Notes under the pieces: generated by a model
Databases searched by the model: none
Seen by the model: the letters and a program-made list of their open reading frames with translations, nothing else
Told to the model about the DNA's origin: nothing
Shown here: positions 17,590 through 27,343 of the stretch, piece after piece
How positions within the stretch are numbered: position 1 is the first letter of the stretch
Layout of the letters: every line of letters starts with the position of its first letter
DNA from: Streptomyces sp. NBC_01264
GTDB lineage: Bacteria; Actinomycetota; Actinomycetes; Streptomycetales; Streptomycetaceae
Assembly: GCF_026340675.1 (NCBI RefSeq)
Contig: NZ_JAPEOX010000008.1
Coordinates: 1 to 63,221 of the forward strand
Direction of reading: 5' to 3'
DNA: 63,221 nucleotides
Translations under genes and position numbers: made by a program

Positions 17590-18600
17590 TCACCAGGCTG
17601 CCCGGCTGACGCCGCGGTTGCCGCGGTCGGCAGGGCCGGCGAGGCGGCGGCTCATCTGGATGCCTGCGGCGAGGAGGACGAACGTGGCGTGATGGTCGGG
17701 GCGGCGTTCGTAGTCGCGCACGCAGCGGCGCCGCCGGGTGATCCACGCGAGTGATCGTTCCACGATCCACCGCTTGGCGATGACCTTGAAGCCCTCGCCC
17801 TTGCGGCGGCCGGGGTGGTCGGGAATCTCCAGGTCCAGGCCGAGGGTGCGCCGGGCCCAGGGGGCGAGTTCGCCGTCGTAGCCGTGATCCGCCCAGACCT
17901 TGGTGACCCGCCGGAACAGCAGGGTGAGGCGGTGGAAGAGGGCCATCGCGGCGGTCCGGTCGTTCATGTCGGCGCCGGTGACAGCGACCAGCAGGATCAG
18001 GCCGAGGGTGTCGACGACGATATGCCGCTTGCGGCCGTTGACCTGCTTGCCGCCGTCGAAGCCCCGGCTCGAGGCGCCGACGGTCTCGGCCGCCTTCACG
18101 GACTGCGCGTCGATGATCGCGGCGGTCGGCTGCTCGGACCGGCCGGCCTTCACCCGGATCTTCTTCACCAGCGCGGAGTGGATCTGCGCGAACACGTTCT
18201 GACGCACCCAGCGGCGGAAGAAGTCGAAGACCTTGCGCGGCGGCGGGAACGGTTCGGGCAGCGCCCGCCACTTGCCGCCGTTGTCGGCGAGATAACGCAG
18301 CGCGTCCAACATCCGCCGATGGCAGTACTCCTCGGGCCGGCCCCCGCGTCCCTCCAGCCACGGTGGCGACGGGATCACGCCGCGCACCGCATCCCACTCG
18401 GTGTCGGTCATGTCCGTCTCGAAGGCACGCTCGTGCTCGGGCGCCCAGGACGGCACGTTCCCGAAACGGCATGGCAGACACGCGCACGTGCGGGTGGTGA
18501 AGTTGGCGGCGGGCACGGCGAGTTGGTAGAACTGCGGCACAGGGGTCCTCCGGAGTGTTTCGTCGCAACGAATAGCTCTCCAGAGGGCCCCTTCTCTCAT
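17590..18600 (-). CDS. IS5-family transposase
   Basis: Up to 336 residues; the core begins at the internal MTDTEWDAVRGVIPSPPWLE (ATG at 18411), an alternative start. The DUF4096-like N-terminal domain ends with PPPRKVFDFFRRWV. DDE motifs: AAIIDAQSVKAAETV (Asp), KVWADHGYDGELAPW (Asp) and KRWIVERSLAWITRRRR (Glu). The frame is intact and inside well-defined terminal repeats, so it may be active. Confidence 0.88.
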   Translation of the reverse strand: MREGALWRAIRCDETLRRTPVPQFYQLAVPAANFTTRTCACLPCRFGNVPSWAPEHERAFETDMTDTEWDAVRGVIPSPPWLEGRGGRPEEYCHRRMLDALRYLADNGGKWRALPEPFPPPRKVFDFFRRWVRQNVFAQIHSALVKKIRVKAGRSEQPTAAIIDAQSVKAAETVGASSRGFDGGKQVNGRKRHIVVDTLGLILLVAVTGADMNDRTAAMALFHRLTLLFRRVTKVWADHGYDGELAPWARRTLGLDLEIPDHPGRRKGEGFKVIAKRWIVERSLAWITRRRRCVRDYERRPDHHATFVLLAAGIQMSRRLAGPADRGNRGVSRAAW

Positions 18601-18657
18601 GCCTCACGAACCCCGAAAACTCCCACCCGAACACCAGAGCCCCTGATCACCAGGCTC

Positions 18658-18904
18658 TCAGCTCAGGCGGGGCACCGGCCGCGAACCGGGCGATGGACGC
18701 CAAGGTGGCAGCGCCGCCCAGGACAGCGACGGTGCACAGAGCCAACAGCGCGCCGAGGCGATACCGGCGCCCCTGCCGCCGACGCGGATCGGGCAAGGTC
18801 TCCAGCACCTCGGCAAGATCGCTCAGCCCCTCGGACCCGACGGCCGGCAGGTCCGCAATGCGGGCATGGTGGCAGGACAGAACTTCGATCGTGGAAAATG
18901 ACAT
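18658..18904 (-). pseudogene. ISAs1-family transposase, N-terminal fragment
   Basis: About 80 codons, start MSFSTIEVLSCHHARIADLP. It includes the family N-terminal motif LPDPRRRQGRRYRLGALLAL and LGGAATLASIARF, then is cut by the IS5 element. The C-terminal counterpart may be the plus-strand fragment at 19225-19788. Confidence 0.82.
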
Positions 18905-19063
18905 ACGGACGCGACCCCTGAACGATCAATGGCTTCGACACCTTGATCATCAGAGGTCGCGTCCTTCGTGCGTCCACCAGACCCCATCAGGCCGAACACA
19001 CACGATCAGAGCTAACCACTCATCTCGACAGACGAGAACGCTTCAGCCCTGCCCCTGAATGAG

Positions 19064-19224
19064 GGCGCTGTCACCTTATCGATGCATGACATGGACGCGT
19101 CAGTAGATCTTTCGGCGAGCGCCCCGGATCGCGTCGTCGGGCGAGAGATTTTCCGTGGCGGACACCTCGGAGGCGCCCAGATTTTCTGACGTGGTCACGC
19201 CAATTTCGATAACGTGACAGTGCC
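19064..19224. mobile_element. 161-bp non-coding element with IS6-like ends (MITE candidate)
   Basis: The left end GGCGCTGTCACCTTATCGA and the right end, read inverted, GGCACTGTCACGTTATCGA, form imperfect terminal repeats. The interior is about 120 bp and encodes nothing I can support. A similar right end occurs at about 27795-27841. It sits between two ISAs1 fragments. Confidence 0.6.
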
Positions 19225-19788
19225 TTCTACACCCAGCGCGAACACGCAAAATGGCTGGTCGAGGCGAAGAACGCCCACTACCTGATGGTCGTCAAGGGCA
19301 ACCAGCCGAACCTCCACGCGGCCATCAAGGCCCTGCCGTGGAAGGAGGTGACCGCCCGCCGCTACGACCGCGAGACCGGACACGGCAGACGCGAGACCCG
19401 ATCGATACGCACCCTCACCGTCACCGGCCTCGACCTGGACTTCCCCCACATCGTCCAGGCCGTGAAAATCCTGCGGCACCGCACCGACCTCAAGACCGGC
19501 CGCGTCACCCGACAGACCATCCACGCCATCACCAGCATGACGTCGGCACAGGCATCACCACAGGTCATCGGCCGTATCGCCCGAGCACAGTGGGGCATCG
19601 AAGCCGTCCACCACGTCAGGGACACCACCTTCGCCGAGGACGCCTCCAAGATCCGCACCGGCCACGGACCAGCCAACATGGCCACCCTGAGAAACCTCGC
19701 GATCAACACCCTCCGCGAGACCTCCTACACCCCGTTCACCCGCCCCCTCGACCTCCTCGGACTGCCCCTAACCTGCAACGCAACATGA
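19225..19788 (+). pseudogene. ISAs1-family transposase, C-terminal fragment
   Basis: About 187 codons from EAKNAHYLMVVKGNQPNLHA through QWGIEAVHHVRDTTFAEDAS, carrying the family C-terminal Glu region. Compared with 52733-52936 it lacks 33 bp (DAGHHNIAAGL), removed in frame between two CTCCGCGA repeats, and its natural stop is altered. The N-terminus is lost to the MITE-like element. Confidence 0.85.
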
Positions 19789-19797
19789 TCAACACGA

Positions 19798-19981
19798 CTA
19801 TGAATTAACCCTGAGCCGGGAGCGGATCTCCGGCGAAATGCTCAGCCCGCCGGCCTGCAGTTCCTTGACGGCGGCGTCCATGTAGAGGGTGTTCCACCAG
19901 ACCACCGCGTTCAGTGCCATGCCCAGCACCCCCAGCTGATCCTCCATCCCCTCCCGGTAGGCGTGCCTGAGCTCGCCGAGC
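19798..19981 (-). pseudogene. Tn3-family transposase, C-terminal fragment
   Basis: About 60 codons: ELRHAYREGMEDQLGVLGMA then LNAVVWWNTLYMDAAV, the highly conserved end of Tn3 TnpA with the catalytic-Glu helix region. Cut on the right by an IS6 end. It could be the missing tail of either Tn3 gene at 57.6-62.5 kb, but this is unproven. Confidence 0.82.
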
Positions 19982-20045
19982 GGCGCTGTCACGTTGTCGG
20001 GGTGGGGTGGAATGATCTTCAGGTGTCCGTGTGGGGCGGGGGTGT
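19982..20045 (+). mobile_element. IS6-family end remnant
   Basis: Starts GGCGCTGTCACGTTGTCGG and continues with the non-coding leader (AATGATCTTCAGGTGTCCG). No coding part remains. Confidence 0.65.
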
Positions 20046-20051
20046 CGGCCG

Positions 20052-20309
20052 TCAGGCGATGTGGCACAGGGGTGTGGCGCCGGTGTGGCAGACCGCGGCT
20101 GCGGGAGCGGGCATGGTCGTGCCGTTTCGGGTGATGTGCCCGGGATCTGCCGTGATGTGGTCGCCTGCGGCGACGATGATGGTGATATCCGGTGCGGTGC
20201 TGCTCTTCCAGGAATCAGAGATGGTGTCTGCGGAGGCGGAGTGAGCGCCGACGATCGCCAGTGCCATCGTTGTGGTGGCCGCGAGGGTGCGCAGAGTCAT
20301 AATCAACAT
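20052..20309 (-). CDS. small secreted protein, unknown
   Basis: 85 residues (or 82 from the second ATG, MTLRTL). Sec signal: MTLRTLAATTTMALAIVGAH then SASAD as the cleavage region. The roughly 55-residue mature domain contains TIIVAAGDHITADPGHITRN and two cysteines near the end (AAVCHTGATPLCHIA). Ribosome site weak. Similar in style to other short exported Streptomyces proteins. Confidence 0.65.
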   Translation of the reverse strand: MLIMTLRTLAATTTMALAIVGAHSASADTISDSWKSSTAPDITIIVAAGDHITADPGHITRNGTTMPAPAAAVCHTGATPLCHIA

Positions 20310-20601
20310 GGAGAATCCCCAATCCGTTGGCGGGTGCTGCTTGATGAGACCGCCCTACATGATTCCGCTGCCATGGCCGACAGTTCGCCCGACGCGACCG
20401 GCGTACGGGAGTGAACCCCGGTCACCTTGTTGACCTGCCGTCACCTCGGATAGGGACATCTCACCCCTTCCGGGCACCGATAGGTCTGCTCTTGACTCCA
20501 AAGCGACTGTCAACGGTGTGCCTCCGACACACGAACTCCATCCCGCAGAAGGATCGAGACTCCACGGCCGGGATGCCGGCCACACTGCGGGGAGAAGACT
20601 G

Positions 20602-21159
20602 ATGTCTGCAGGCAGGATTGCTGTGACTGTTCTCGCGTCGAGCGTGGTGCTCGTTGCCGGTGCACCTTCGGCCGGAGCCGATCAGATCCGCGATACGCCG
20701 GTCTCGCGTATGTGCCTGATCTACAACATCGGCAACTTCAACAATCTCGCCTGCGAGAAGGTACTCACGGCCCCCTCCCCCGGGAGCGGGAACGCCGCCA
20801 GCACCACCGATACTCCGGCCCTTCCGACCGTTTCCTCTTACACCATCCGCAACAACACCACCGACCTCACCTTGGTGCACGTCCAGGAATCCGGCACCCT
20901 CCTGCCCGCAGGAACCGACCACCGCATCGAACCGGGCACCCTCCTCACCCGGCAGGCCGAAGACAACGCGACAGCCACCACCGACGCCACCGTCGAATAC
21001 AGCCTCCACACCGTCACCGGCACCGACCTCGGACACCTCACCATCACCATGGACAACGGCCGAATCACCAGCTGCACCACCACTGCCCCCACCACAGGCT
21101 GCACCTTCGACACCAACACCACCACCATCACCCACCAAACACCCCAAGGCCAGGGCTGA
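20602..21159 (+). CDS. secreted protein, unknown
   Basis: 185 residues from ATG with a GGGGAGAAG site; an upstream in-frame extension to 20518 is unlikely. Signal peptide: MSAGRIAVTVLASSVVLVAG then SAGAD. The mature protein is rich in Thr, Asn and Asp and predicted beta (YTIRNNTTDLTLVHVQESGT, GTDLGHLTITMDNGRITSCT), with four cysteines. A cell-wall or extracellular role is likely; no enzymatic motif is seen. A hairpin terminator follows at 21228. Confidence 0.72.
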   Translation: MSAGRIAVTVLASSVVLVAGAPSAGADQIRDTPVSRMCLIYNIGNFNNLACEKVLTAPSPGSGNAASTTDTPALPTVSSYTIRNNTTDLTLVHVQESGTLLPAGTDHRIEPGTLLTRQAEDNATATTDATVEYSLHTVTGTDLGHLTITMDNGRITSCTTTAPTTGCTFDTNTTTITHQTPQGQG

Positions 21160-21227
21160 CCTTGTCGTTTATGGTCCGATGTCGAACGCGACTCGCACTT
21201 GGTCGGCGTTTTCGCAGCTCAGCGGAC

Positions 21228-21244
21228 GCGAAGGCGGCCTTCGC
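21228..21244. terminator. hairpin terminator
   Basis: Perfect 7-bp stem GCGAAGG/CCTTCGC with a CGG loop, 69 bp after the secreted-protein stop. No long T-run follows, as is common in Streptomyces. Confidence 0.6.
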
Positions 21245-21865
21245 TTGATCCTGGGCTCCGTCACAGAGCGGATCAGCGCGAAGGCCGTGGTCATGAGTCT
21301 GATGGAGCAGGACGGGCGTTGTCAGGTTGAGTGGGGGTGTCGCTCGGTGGGATGATCATCTGTCTGGTCGGGGTTGCTGGAGGGGCTGCTCGTGGAGACG
21401 GTGTCGTACCGGGGTTTCCGCTTCCCGCCGGAGATCATCAGCCACTGCGTGTGGCTGTACCACCGCTTCGGTCTGAGTCTGCGTGAGGTCGAGGAGCTGA
21501 TGCTCGAGCGGGGCGTCGAGGTGTCTTACGAGACGGTCCACCAGTGGACCCGCCGGTTCGGCCCCGCCTACGCCGGCGCGCTGCGCCGGCGCCGCCCGCA
21601 GCCGGGCGACAAATGGCACCTGGACGAGGTCTTCGTCAAGATCAACAAGGTGCAGAAGTACTTGTGGCGTGCCGTCGACCAGGACGGGAACGTCCTCGAC
21701 ATCCTGCTGCAGAACCGCCGCGACGAGGCCGCGGCCAGGCGTTTCCTCCGGAAACTGATGAAGAAGACCCGCTCGGTGCCCAGAGTGATCATCACCGACA
21801 AGCTCCGCTCCTACGGAGCCGCCCACCGCATGGTGATGCCCTCGGTGGAACACCGCTCCCACAAG

Positions 21866-23724
21866 GGATCCTGCTGGCCAAATGTCGTGTCCTGCGGTGA
21901 GGGCGGGCGGTTGGCATGGTGGTGGCCGGTTCTGTCGTTCCCGGCTGGTGGGGTGGGAGTCATGTCGTTGCTGCCGGAGCAGTGGCCCGAGGTCCCTGAG
22001 GTGACGGTGCGGGTCGCGCGGGCGGTGGCTGGTCGTGGGGCGCCGCCGTTGGCTATGCGGGTGCGGGATGAGCTGGGCGGGCTGTTCGCGGATGCCGAGT
22101 TCGCCGGGGCGTTCGGTCTGCGGGGCCGGCGGGGCTGGTCGCCGGGGCGGCTGGCGATGGTGACGGTGCTGCAGATGGCGGAGAACCTGACCGACCGCGC
22201 CGCCGCCCACCGGGTCCGGTTCGACCTGTCGTGGAAGTACTGCCTTGGCCTGGAGTTGGAGGACGTCGGCTTCGATGCCTCGGTGCTCTCGGAGTTCCGC
22301 ACCCGGGTGGTCGAGCACGGCCTGGAGGAGCGGGTACTGGATCTGCTGCTGGCGGCATTGAAGGGCAAGGGCCTGGTCAAGGCTGGGGGTAAGCAGCGGA
22401 CCGACTCCACCCACGTGCTGGCGGCGGTGCGGGACCTGAACCGCCTCGAGCTGTGCGGGGAGTCGGTGCGGGCCGCGCTGGAGGCGCTGTCCGCCGCGGC
22501 CCCGCACTGGGTGGCGCAGGCCGTGGACGTCCGTGGGTGGAACCGCCGCTACGGGCGGCGCATCGACGAGAGCTGGCGTCCCGCCAGCTCCAAAGCCAAG
22601 CGGGACGAACTCGTACTGGACTACGGCCGTGACGCGGTGGCCCTGCTGCGGGCGGTCCACAACCCTCACTCGCCCCTGTGGCTGCGCGAGCTGCCCGCGG
22701 TCCAGGTCCTGCGCCGGATCACTGTGCAGAACTACCTGGTCACCACCGGCGGCGACGGGCGGGAGGTGGTCAAGCGGCGGGAGGCGGACAAGGAGGGTCT
22801 CCCGCCCGGCAGACTGCGCCTGGCCTCGCCCTACGACCTCGACGCCCGCAACGGCACCAAGAACGCCCTACACTGGACCGGGTACAAACTGCACATCAGC
22901 GAGGTCTGCCAGCGGCCCCGGCCCGGCGGAGGGACCCCGCGGCCGGGACGCCGGGCGCGTCCGGACATCCCGAACGTGATCACACATGTCGCGACCACGG
23001 ACGCGACCGTGCCCGATGTGAAGCTGGTCGAGCCCGTCCACCGGGCCCTCGCCGACCGGGGCCTGCTGCCCGCCGAGCACTACCTCGACTCCGGCTACGC
23101 AAGCGCGGAACTCCTCGCCGGGGCCCGGGCCGCCTTCGGGATCACCCTGGTCGCACCGCTCCTGGCGGGCACCTCCCGCCAGGACCGGGAGAACGCCGGT
23201 TACCAGCGCGAAGCCTTCACCATCGACTGGGACGCCGAGCAAGCCACCTGCCCCCAGGGCGCCACCAGCAGGTTCTGGAGCCCGGCCCGGCAACACGGCC
23301 GCGAAGGGATCGCGGTCCGCTTCGACGAGGCCGACTGCGGCCCCTGCCCGGTCAGAGCGGCATGCACCGACGCCACACGCCAGGGCCGCCAGCTCACCCT
23401 GCGCCCACGGGACCTGCAGGAACTGATCAACACGAACCACGCCGCCCAGCAGGACGCCGACTGGCAGACCACATACGCCCTGCGCGCCGGCGTCGAGGGC
23501 ACCATCCGCCAGGCCACAGCCGTCACCGGTAACCGCAGGGCCCGCTATCGCGGCCTCGCGAAGACCCACCTCGAACACGTCTACTCCGCCGTCGCCCTCA
23601 ACCTCATCCGCCTCGACGCCTGGTGGAACAACCAACCCCTCGACCACACCCGCACCAGTCACCTCGCGAGACTTGACCTCACCCTCACGGCCTGACTGCC
23701 CCCCACATTTGGCCAGCAGGATCC
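21866..23724 (+). mobile_element. IS1182-family element, copy B
   Basis: Ends as in copy A. It is flanked by CACAAGG on both sides, the apparent target duplication (5-7 bp, ambiguous because element tips and target share bases). Same orientation as the host IS6. Confidence 0.93.
21962..23695 (+). CDS. IS1182-family transposase
   Basis: 577 residues with the same translation as copy A, including the three acidic motifs and the DCGPCPVRAAC cysteine cluster. The ATG is preceded by GTGGGAG. The frame is also open in-phase from the upstream IS6 fragment, so a read-through fusion is possible but not needed. Confidence 0.93.
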   Translation: MSLLPEQWPEVPEVTVRVARAVAGRGAPPLAMRVRDELGGLFADAEFAGAFGLRGRRGWSPGRLAMVTVLQMAENLTDRAAAHRVRFDLSWKYCLGLELEDVGFDASVLSEFRTRVVEHGLEERVLDLLLAALKGKGLVKAGGKQRTDSTHVLAAVRDLNRLELCGESVRAALEALSAAAPHWVAQAVDVRGWNRRYGRRIDESWRPASSKAKRDELVLDYGRDAVALLRAVHNPHSPLWLRELPAVQVLRRITVQNYLVTTGGDGREVVKRREADKEGLPPGRLRLASPYDLDARNGTKNALHWTGYKLHISEVCQRPRPGGGTPRPGRRARPDIPNVITHVATTDATVPDVKLVEPVHRALADRGLLPAEHYLDSGYASAELLAGARAAFGITLVAPLLAGTSRQDRENAGYQREAFTIDWDAEQATCPQGATSRFWSPARQHGREGIAVRFDEADCGPCPVRAACTDATRQGRQLTLRPRDLQELINTNHAAQQDADWQTTYALRAGVEGTIRQATAVTGNRRARYRGLAKTHLEHVYSAVALNLIRLDAWWNNQPLDHTRTSHLARLDLTLTA

Positions 23725-23984
23725 ACAAGGGACTCAACAACCGGGCCGAGAACTCACATCAGCCGACGAGGCAGCGGGAACGCGCGATGAAGGGGTTCCG
23801 TTCCGTCGGCGCAGCCCAACGGTTCCTGGCCGCGTTCAGCGGCATCTCACCCCACTTCAGACCCCGACGCCACCTCCTCACCGCCACCGGCTACCGCACC
23901 GAAATGATCATCCGCTTCGCCATCTGGGACCAGATCACCGCCACCGCAGGCCTGCCCGCGGCCACCTGAAACAGACACCACTAC

Positions 23985-24612
23985 TGATCTTTGATGCCGT
24001 GTTTGATGATCTGGGCAGGTTCGGTATGCCGGGTGTATGGGGACTCGAACTCGTGCGTCGTTGAGCCCAGTTGATTTGGAGCGGCGACGTTTGCAGGCGG
24101 CTGATTTATTCGAACAGGGGATGCGGCAGAGCAAGGTCGCCCAGATGCTCGGGGTGACGCCGCAGGCGGTCAGCCTGTGGCGGCGGGCCTGGGCTGAGGG
24201 CGGCCGTCGGGCCCTGCTGTCCAGGGGGCCGGGCGGCAGTTCGTATCTGAGCGCGGAGCAGGAGCGGGAGCTGGAGGGTCTTCTGCGGGCGGGGCCGACG
24301 GCGTACGGCTGGGAGGATCAGCGGTGGACCCTGGCCCGGGTCGGGGTCCTGATCGAGGAGCGGTTCAAGGTCCGCTACGAGGTCTCCGGGGTGTGGCGGC
24401 TGTTGGACCGTCTGGGCTGGTCGTGGCAGGTGCCGAAGGTGCGGGCCGTGGAGCGTAGCGAGGAGGCGATTGCCGCATGGCGCACGGAGACGTGGCCGGC
24501 GGCCTCCCATCCGCGCAGGTCACAGCCGCAGGCGGGTGGGTCTGCTTCGAGGACGAGGCCGGAGCCTGGCTGAACGGGCCCATCCGCCGCACCTGGGGCA
24601 AGGCCGGGCAGA
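23985..24612 (+). pseudogene. IS630-family transposase, 5' portion (copy 1)
   Basis: The left end CTGATCTTTGATGCCGTG follows a TA, the usual IS630 target. The ORF from 24037 encodes the HTH part (LFEQGMRQSKVAQMLGVTPQ, AVSLWRRAWAEGGRRALLSR) and a winged linker (VRYEVSGVWRLLDRLGWSWQ). The GGWVCFEDEAG motif with the first catalytic Asp is in another frame. Cut by IS6 at 24613. Confidence 0.85.
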
Positions 24613-24933
24613 GGCGTTGTCAGGTTGAGTGATTCTCGGGGGCATCTTCTGGTTCGGGACGTGTCTGGCCGTGGTAGTGGTGTCTGTTTCAGGTGGCCGC
24701 GGGCAGGCCTGCGGTGGCGGTGATCTGGTCCCAGATGGCGAAGCGGATGATCATTTCGGTGCGGTAGCCGGTGGCGGTGAGGAGGTGGCGTCGGGGTCTG
24801 AAGTGGGGTGAGATGCCGCTGAACGCGGCCAGGAACCGTTGGGCTGCGCCGACGGAACGGAACCCCTTCATCGCGCGTTCCCGCTGCCTCGTCGGCTGAT
24901 GTGAGTTCTCGGCCCGGTTGTTGAGTCCCTTGT

Positions 24934-26792
24934 GGATCCTGCTGGCCAAATGTCGTGTCCTGCGGTGAGGGCGGGCGGTTGGCATGGTGGTGGCCGGTTC
25001 TGTCGTTCCCGGCTGGTGGGGTGGGAGTCATGTCGTTGCTGCCGGAGCAGTGGCCCGAGGTCCCTGAGGTGACGGTGCGGGTCGCGCGGGCGGTGGCTGG
25101 TCGTGGGGCGCCGCCGTTGGCTATGCGGGTGCGGGATGAGCTGGGCGGGCTGTTCGCGGATGCCGAGTTCGCCGGGGCGTTCGGTCTGCGGGGCCGGCGG
25201 GGCTGGTCGCCGGGGCGGCTGGCGATGGTGACGGTGCTGCAGATGGCGGAGAACCTGACCGACCGCGCCGCCGCCCACCGGGTCCGGTTCGACCTGTCGT
25301 GGAAGTACTGCCTTGGCCTGGAGTTGGAGGACGTCGGCTTCGATGCCTCGGTGCTCTCGGAGTTCCGCACCCGGGTGGTCGAGCACGGCCTGGAGGAGCG
25401 GGTACTGGATCTGCTGCTGGCGGCATTGAAGGGCAAGGGCCTGGTCAAGGCTGGGGGTAAGCAGCGGACCGACTCCACCCACGTGCTGGCGGCGGTGCGG
25501 GACCTGAACCGCCTCGAGCTGTGCGGGGAGTCGGTGCGGGCCGCGCTGGAGGCGCTGTCCGCCGCGGCCCCGCACTGGGTGGCGCAGGCCGTGGACGTCC
25601 GTGGGTGGAACCGCCGCTACGGGCGGCGCATCGACGAGAGCTGGCGTCCCGCCAGCTCCAAAGCCAAGCGGGACGAACTCGTACTGGACTACGGCCGTGA
25701 CGCGGTGGCCCTGCTGCGGGCGGTCCACAACCCTCACTCGCCCCTGTGGCTGCGCGAGCTGCCCGCGGTCCAGGTCCTGCGCCGGATCACTGTGCAGAAC
25801 TACCTGGTCACCACCGGCGGCGACGGGCGGGAGGTGGTCAAGCGGCGGGAGGCGGACAAGGAGGGTCTCCCGCCCGGCAGACTGCGCCTGGCCTCGCCCT
25901 ACGACCTCGACGCCCGCAACGGCACCAAGAACGCCCTACACTGGACCGGGTACAAACTGCACATCAGCGAGGTCTGCCAGCGGCCCCGGCCCGGCGGAGG
26001 GACCCCGCGGCCGGGACGCCGGGCGCGTCCGGACATCCCGAACGTGATCACACATGTCGCGACCACGGACGCGACCGTGCCCGATGTGAAGCTGGTCGAG
26101 CCCGTCCACCGGGCCCTCGCCGACCGGGGCCTGCTGCCCGCCGAGCACTACCTCGACTCCGGCTACGCAAGCGCGGAACTCCTCGCCGGGGCCCGGGCCG
26201 CCTTCGGGATCACCCTGGTCGCACCGCTCCTGGCGGGCACCTCCCGCCAGGACCGGGAGAACGCCGGTTACCAGCGCGAAGCCTTCACCATCGACTGGGA
26301 CGCCGAGCAAGCCACCTGCCCCCAGGGCGCCACCAGCAGGTTCTGGAGCCCGGCCCGGCAACACGGCCGCGAAGGGATCGCGGTCCGCTTCGACGAGGCC
26401 GACTGCGGCCCCTGCCCGGTCAGAGCGGCATGCACCGACGCCACACGCCAGGGCCGCCAGCTCACCCTGCGCCCACGGGACCTGCAGGAACTGATCAACA
26501 CGAACCACGCCGCCCAGCAGGACGCCGACTGGCAGACCACATACGCCCTGCGCGCCGGCGTCGAGGGCACCATCCGCCAGGCCACAGCCGTCACCGGTAA
26601 CCGCAGGGCCCGCTATCGCGGCCTCGCGAAGACCCACCTCGAACACGTCTACTCCGCCGTCGCCCTCAACCTCATCCGCCTCGACGCCTGGTGGAACAAC
26701 CAACCCCTCGACCACACCCGCACCAGTCACCTCGCGAGACTTGACCTCACCCTCACGGCCTGACTGCCCCCCACATTTGGCCAGCAGGATCC
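24934..26792 (+). mobile_element. IS1182-family element, copy C
   Basis: Flanked by CCTTGTG repeats, the complement of CACAAGG: the same target as copies B and D, but the element lies antiparallel to its host IS6. Confidence 0.93.
25030..26763 (+). CDS. IS1182-family transposase
   Basis: 577 residues, translation identical to copies A, B and D, all motifs intact. ATG with GTGGGAG upstream. Four unchanged copies in one 63-kb window point to recent multiplication or gene conversion. Confidence 0.93.
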   Translation: MSLLPEQWPEVPEVTVRVARAVAGRGAPPLAMRVRDELGGLFADAEFAGAFGLRGRRGWSPGRLAMVTVLQMAENLTDRAAAHRVRFDLSWKYCLGLELEDVGFDASVLSEFRTRVVEHGLEERVLDLLLAALKGKGLVKAGGKQRTDSTHVLAAVRDLNRLELCGESVRAALEALSAAAPHWVAQAVDVRGWNRRYGRRIDESWRPASSKAKRDELVLDYGRDAVALLRAVHNPHSPLWLRELPAVQVLRRITVQNYLVTTGGDGREVVKRREADKEGLPPGRLRLASPYDLDARNGTKNALHWTGYKLHISEVCQRPRPGGGTPRPGRRARPDIPNVITHVATTDATVPDVKLVEPVHRALADRGLLPAEHYLDSGYASAELLAGARAAFGITLVAPLLAGTSRQDRENAGYQREAFTIDWDAEQATCPQGATSRFWSPARQHGREGIAVRFDEADCGPCPVRAACTDATRQGRQLTLRPRDLQELINTNHAAQQDADWQTTYALRAGVEGTIRQATAVTGNRRARYRGLAKTHLEHVYSAVALNLIRLDAWWNNQPLDHTRTSHLARLDLTLTA

Positions 26793-27343
26793 CTTGTGGG
26801 AGCGGTGTTCCACCGAGGGCATCACCATGCGGTGGGCGGCTCCGTAGGAGCGGAGCTTGTCGGTGATGATCACTCTGGGCACCGAGCGGGTCTTCTTCAT
26901 CAGTTTCCGGAGGAAACGCCTGGCCGCGGCCTCGTCGCGGCGGTTCTGCAGCAGGATGTCGAGGACGTTCCCGTCCTGGTCGACGGCACGCCACAAGTAC
27001 TTCTGCACCTTGTTGATCTTGACGAAGACCTCGTCCAGGTGCCATTTGTCGCCCGGCTGCGGGCGGCGCCGGCGCAGCGCGCCGGCGTAGGCGGGGCCGA
27101 ACCGGCGGGTCCACTGGTGGACCGTCTCGTAAGACACCTCGACGCCCCGCTCGAGCATCAGCTCCTCGACCTCACGCAGACTCAGACCGAAGCGGTGGTA
27201 CAGCCACACGCAGTGGCTGATGATCTCCGGCGGGAAGCGGAAACCCCGGTACGACACCGTCTCCACGAGCAGCCCCTCCAGCAACCCCGACCAGACAGAT
27301 GATCATCCCACCGAGCGACACCCCCACTCAACCTGACAACGCC

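Larger units (their letters stand above)
16930..18657. mobile_element. IS5-family element carrying a passenger gene
   Basis: About 1.73 kb, bounded by perfect 14-bp inverted repeats GAGCCTGGTGATCA (16930-16943; complement 18644-18657). Matching TCA triplets at 16927-16929 and 18658-18660 suggest a 3-bp target duplication. It encloses the minus-strand transposase and a plus-strand coiled-coil gene. Confidence 0.8.
21374..23968 (+). pseudogene. IS6-family transposase (type b), interrupted
   Basis: Start region LLVETVSYRGFRFPPEIISH. The two Asp motifs (WHLDEVFVKINKV, RVIITDKLRSYG) lie before the insertion. The Glu motif (NNRAENSHQ) lies after it, 1.86 kb away. Removing IS1182 and one CACAAGG copy restores a continuous gene. 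Confidence 0.9.
21315..23985 (+). mobile_element. IS6-family element (type b) split by IS1182 copy B
   Basis: The left end GGCGTTGTCAGGTTGAGTG is at 21315. The 5' part runs to 21865 and the 3' part resumes at 23725. The right terminus is cut at about 23984 by IS630 copy 1. Confidence 0.9.
24689..27284 (-). pseudogene. IS6-family transposase (type b), interrupted
   Basis: Same gene as the one interrupted at 21.4-24.0 kb, in opposite orientation. The 5' part is 27284-26793 and the 3' part 24933-24689. All catalytic residues exist but on separate pieces. Confidence 0.9.
24613..27343 (-). mobile_element. IS6-family element (type b) split by IS1182 copy C
   Basis: Both IS6 termini are present (GGCGTTGTCAGGTTGAGTG at 24613; ...ACCTGACAACGCC at 27343). 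The transposase (27284 to 24689, minus) is interrupted at the HKG codons. Confidence 0.9.

Noticed and set aside
21374..23695. 773-codon fusion of IS6 and IS1182 transposases
   Set aside because: The frames join by chance at the insertion site. IS1182 has its own ATG and ribosome site; the fusion is a by-product, although it could be tested.
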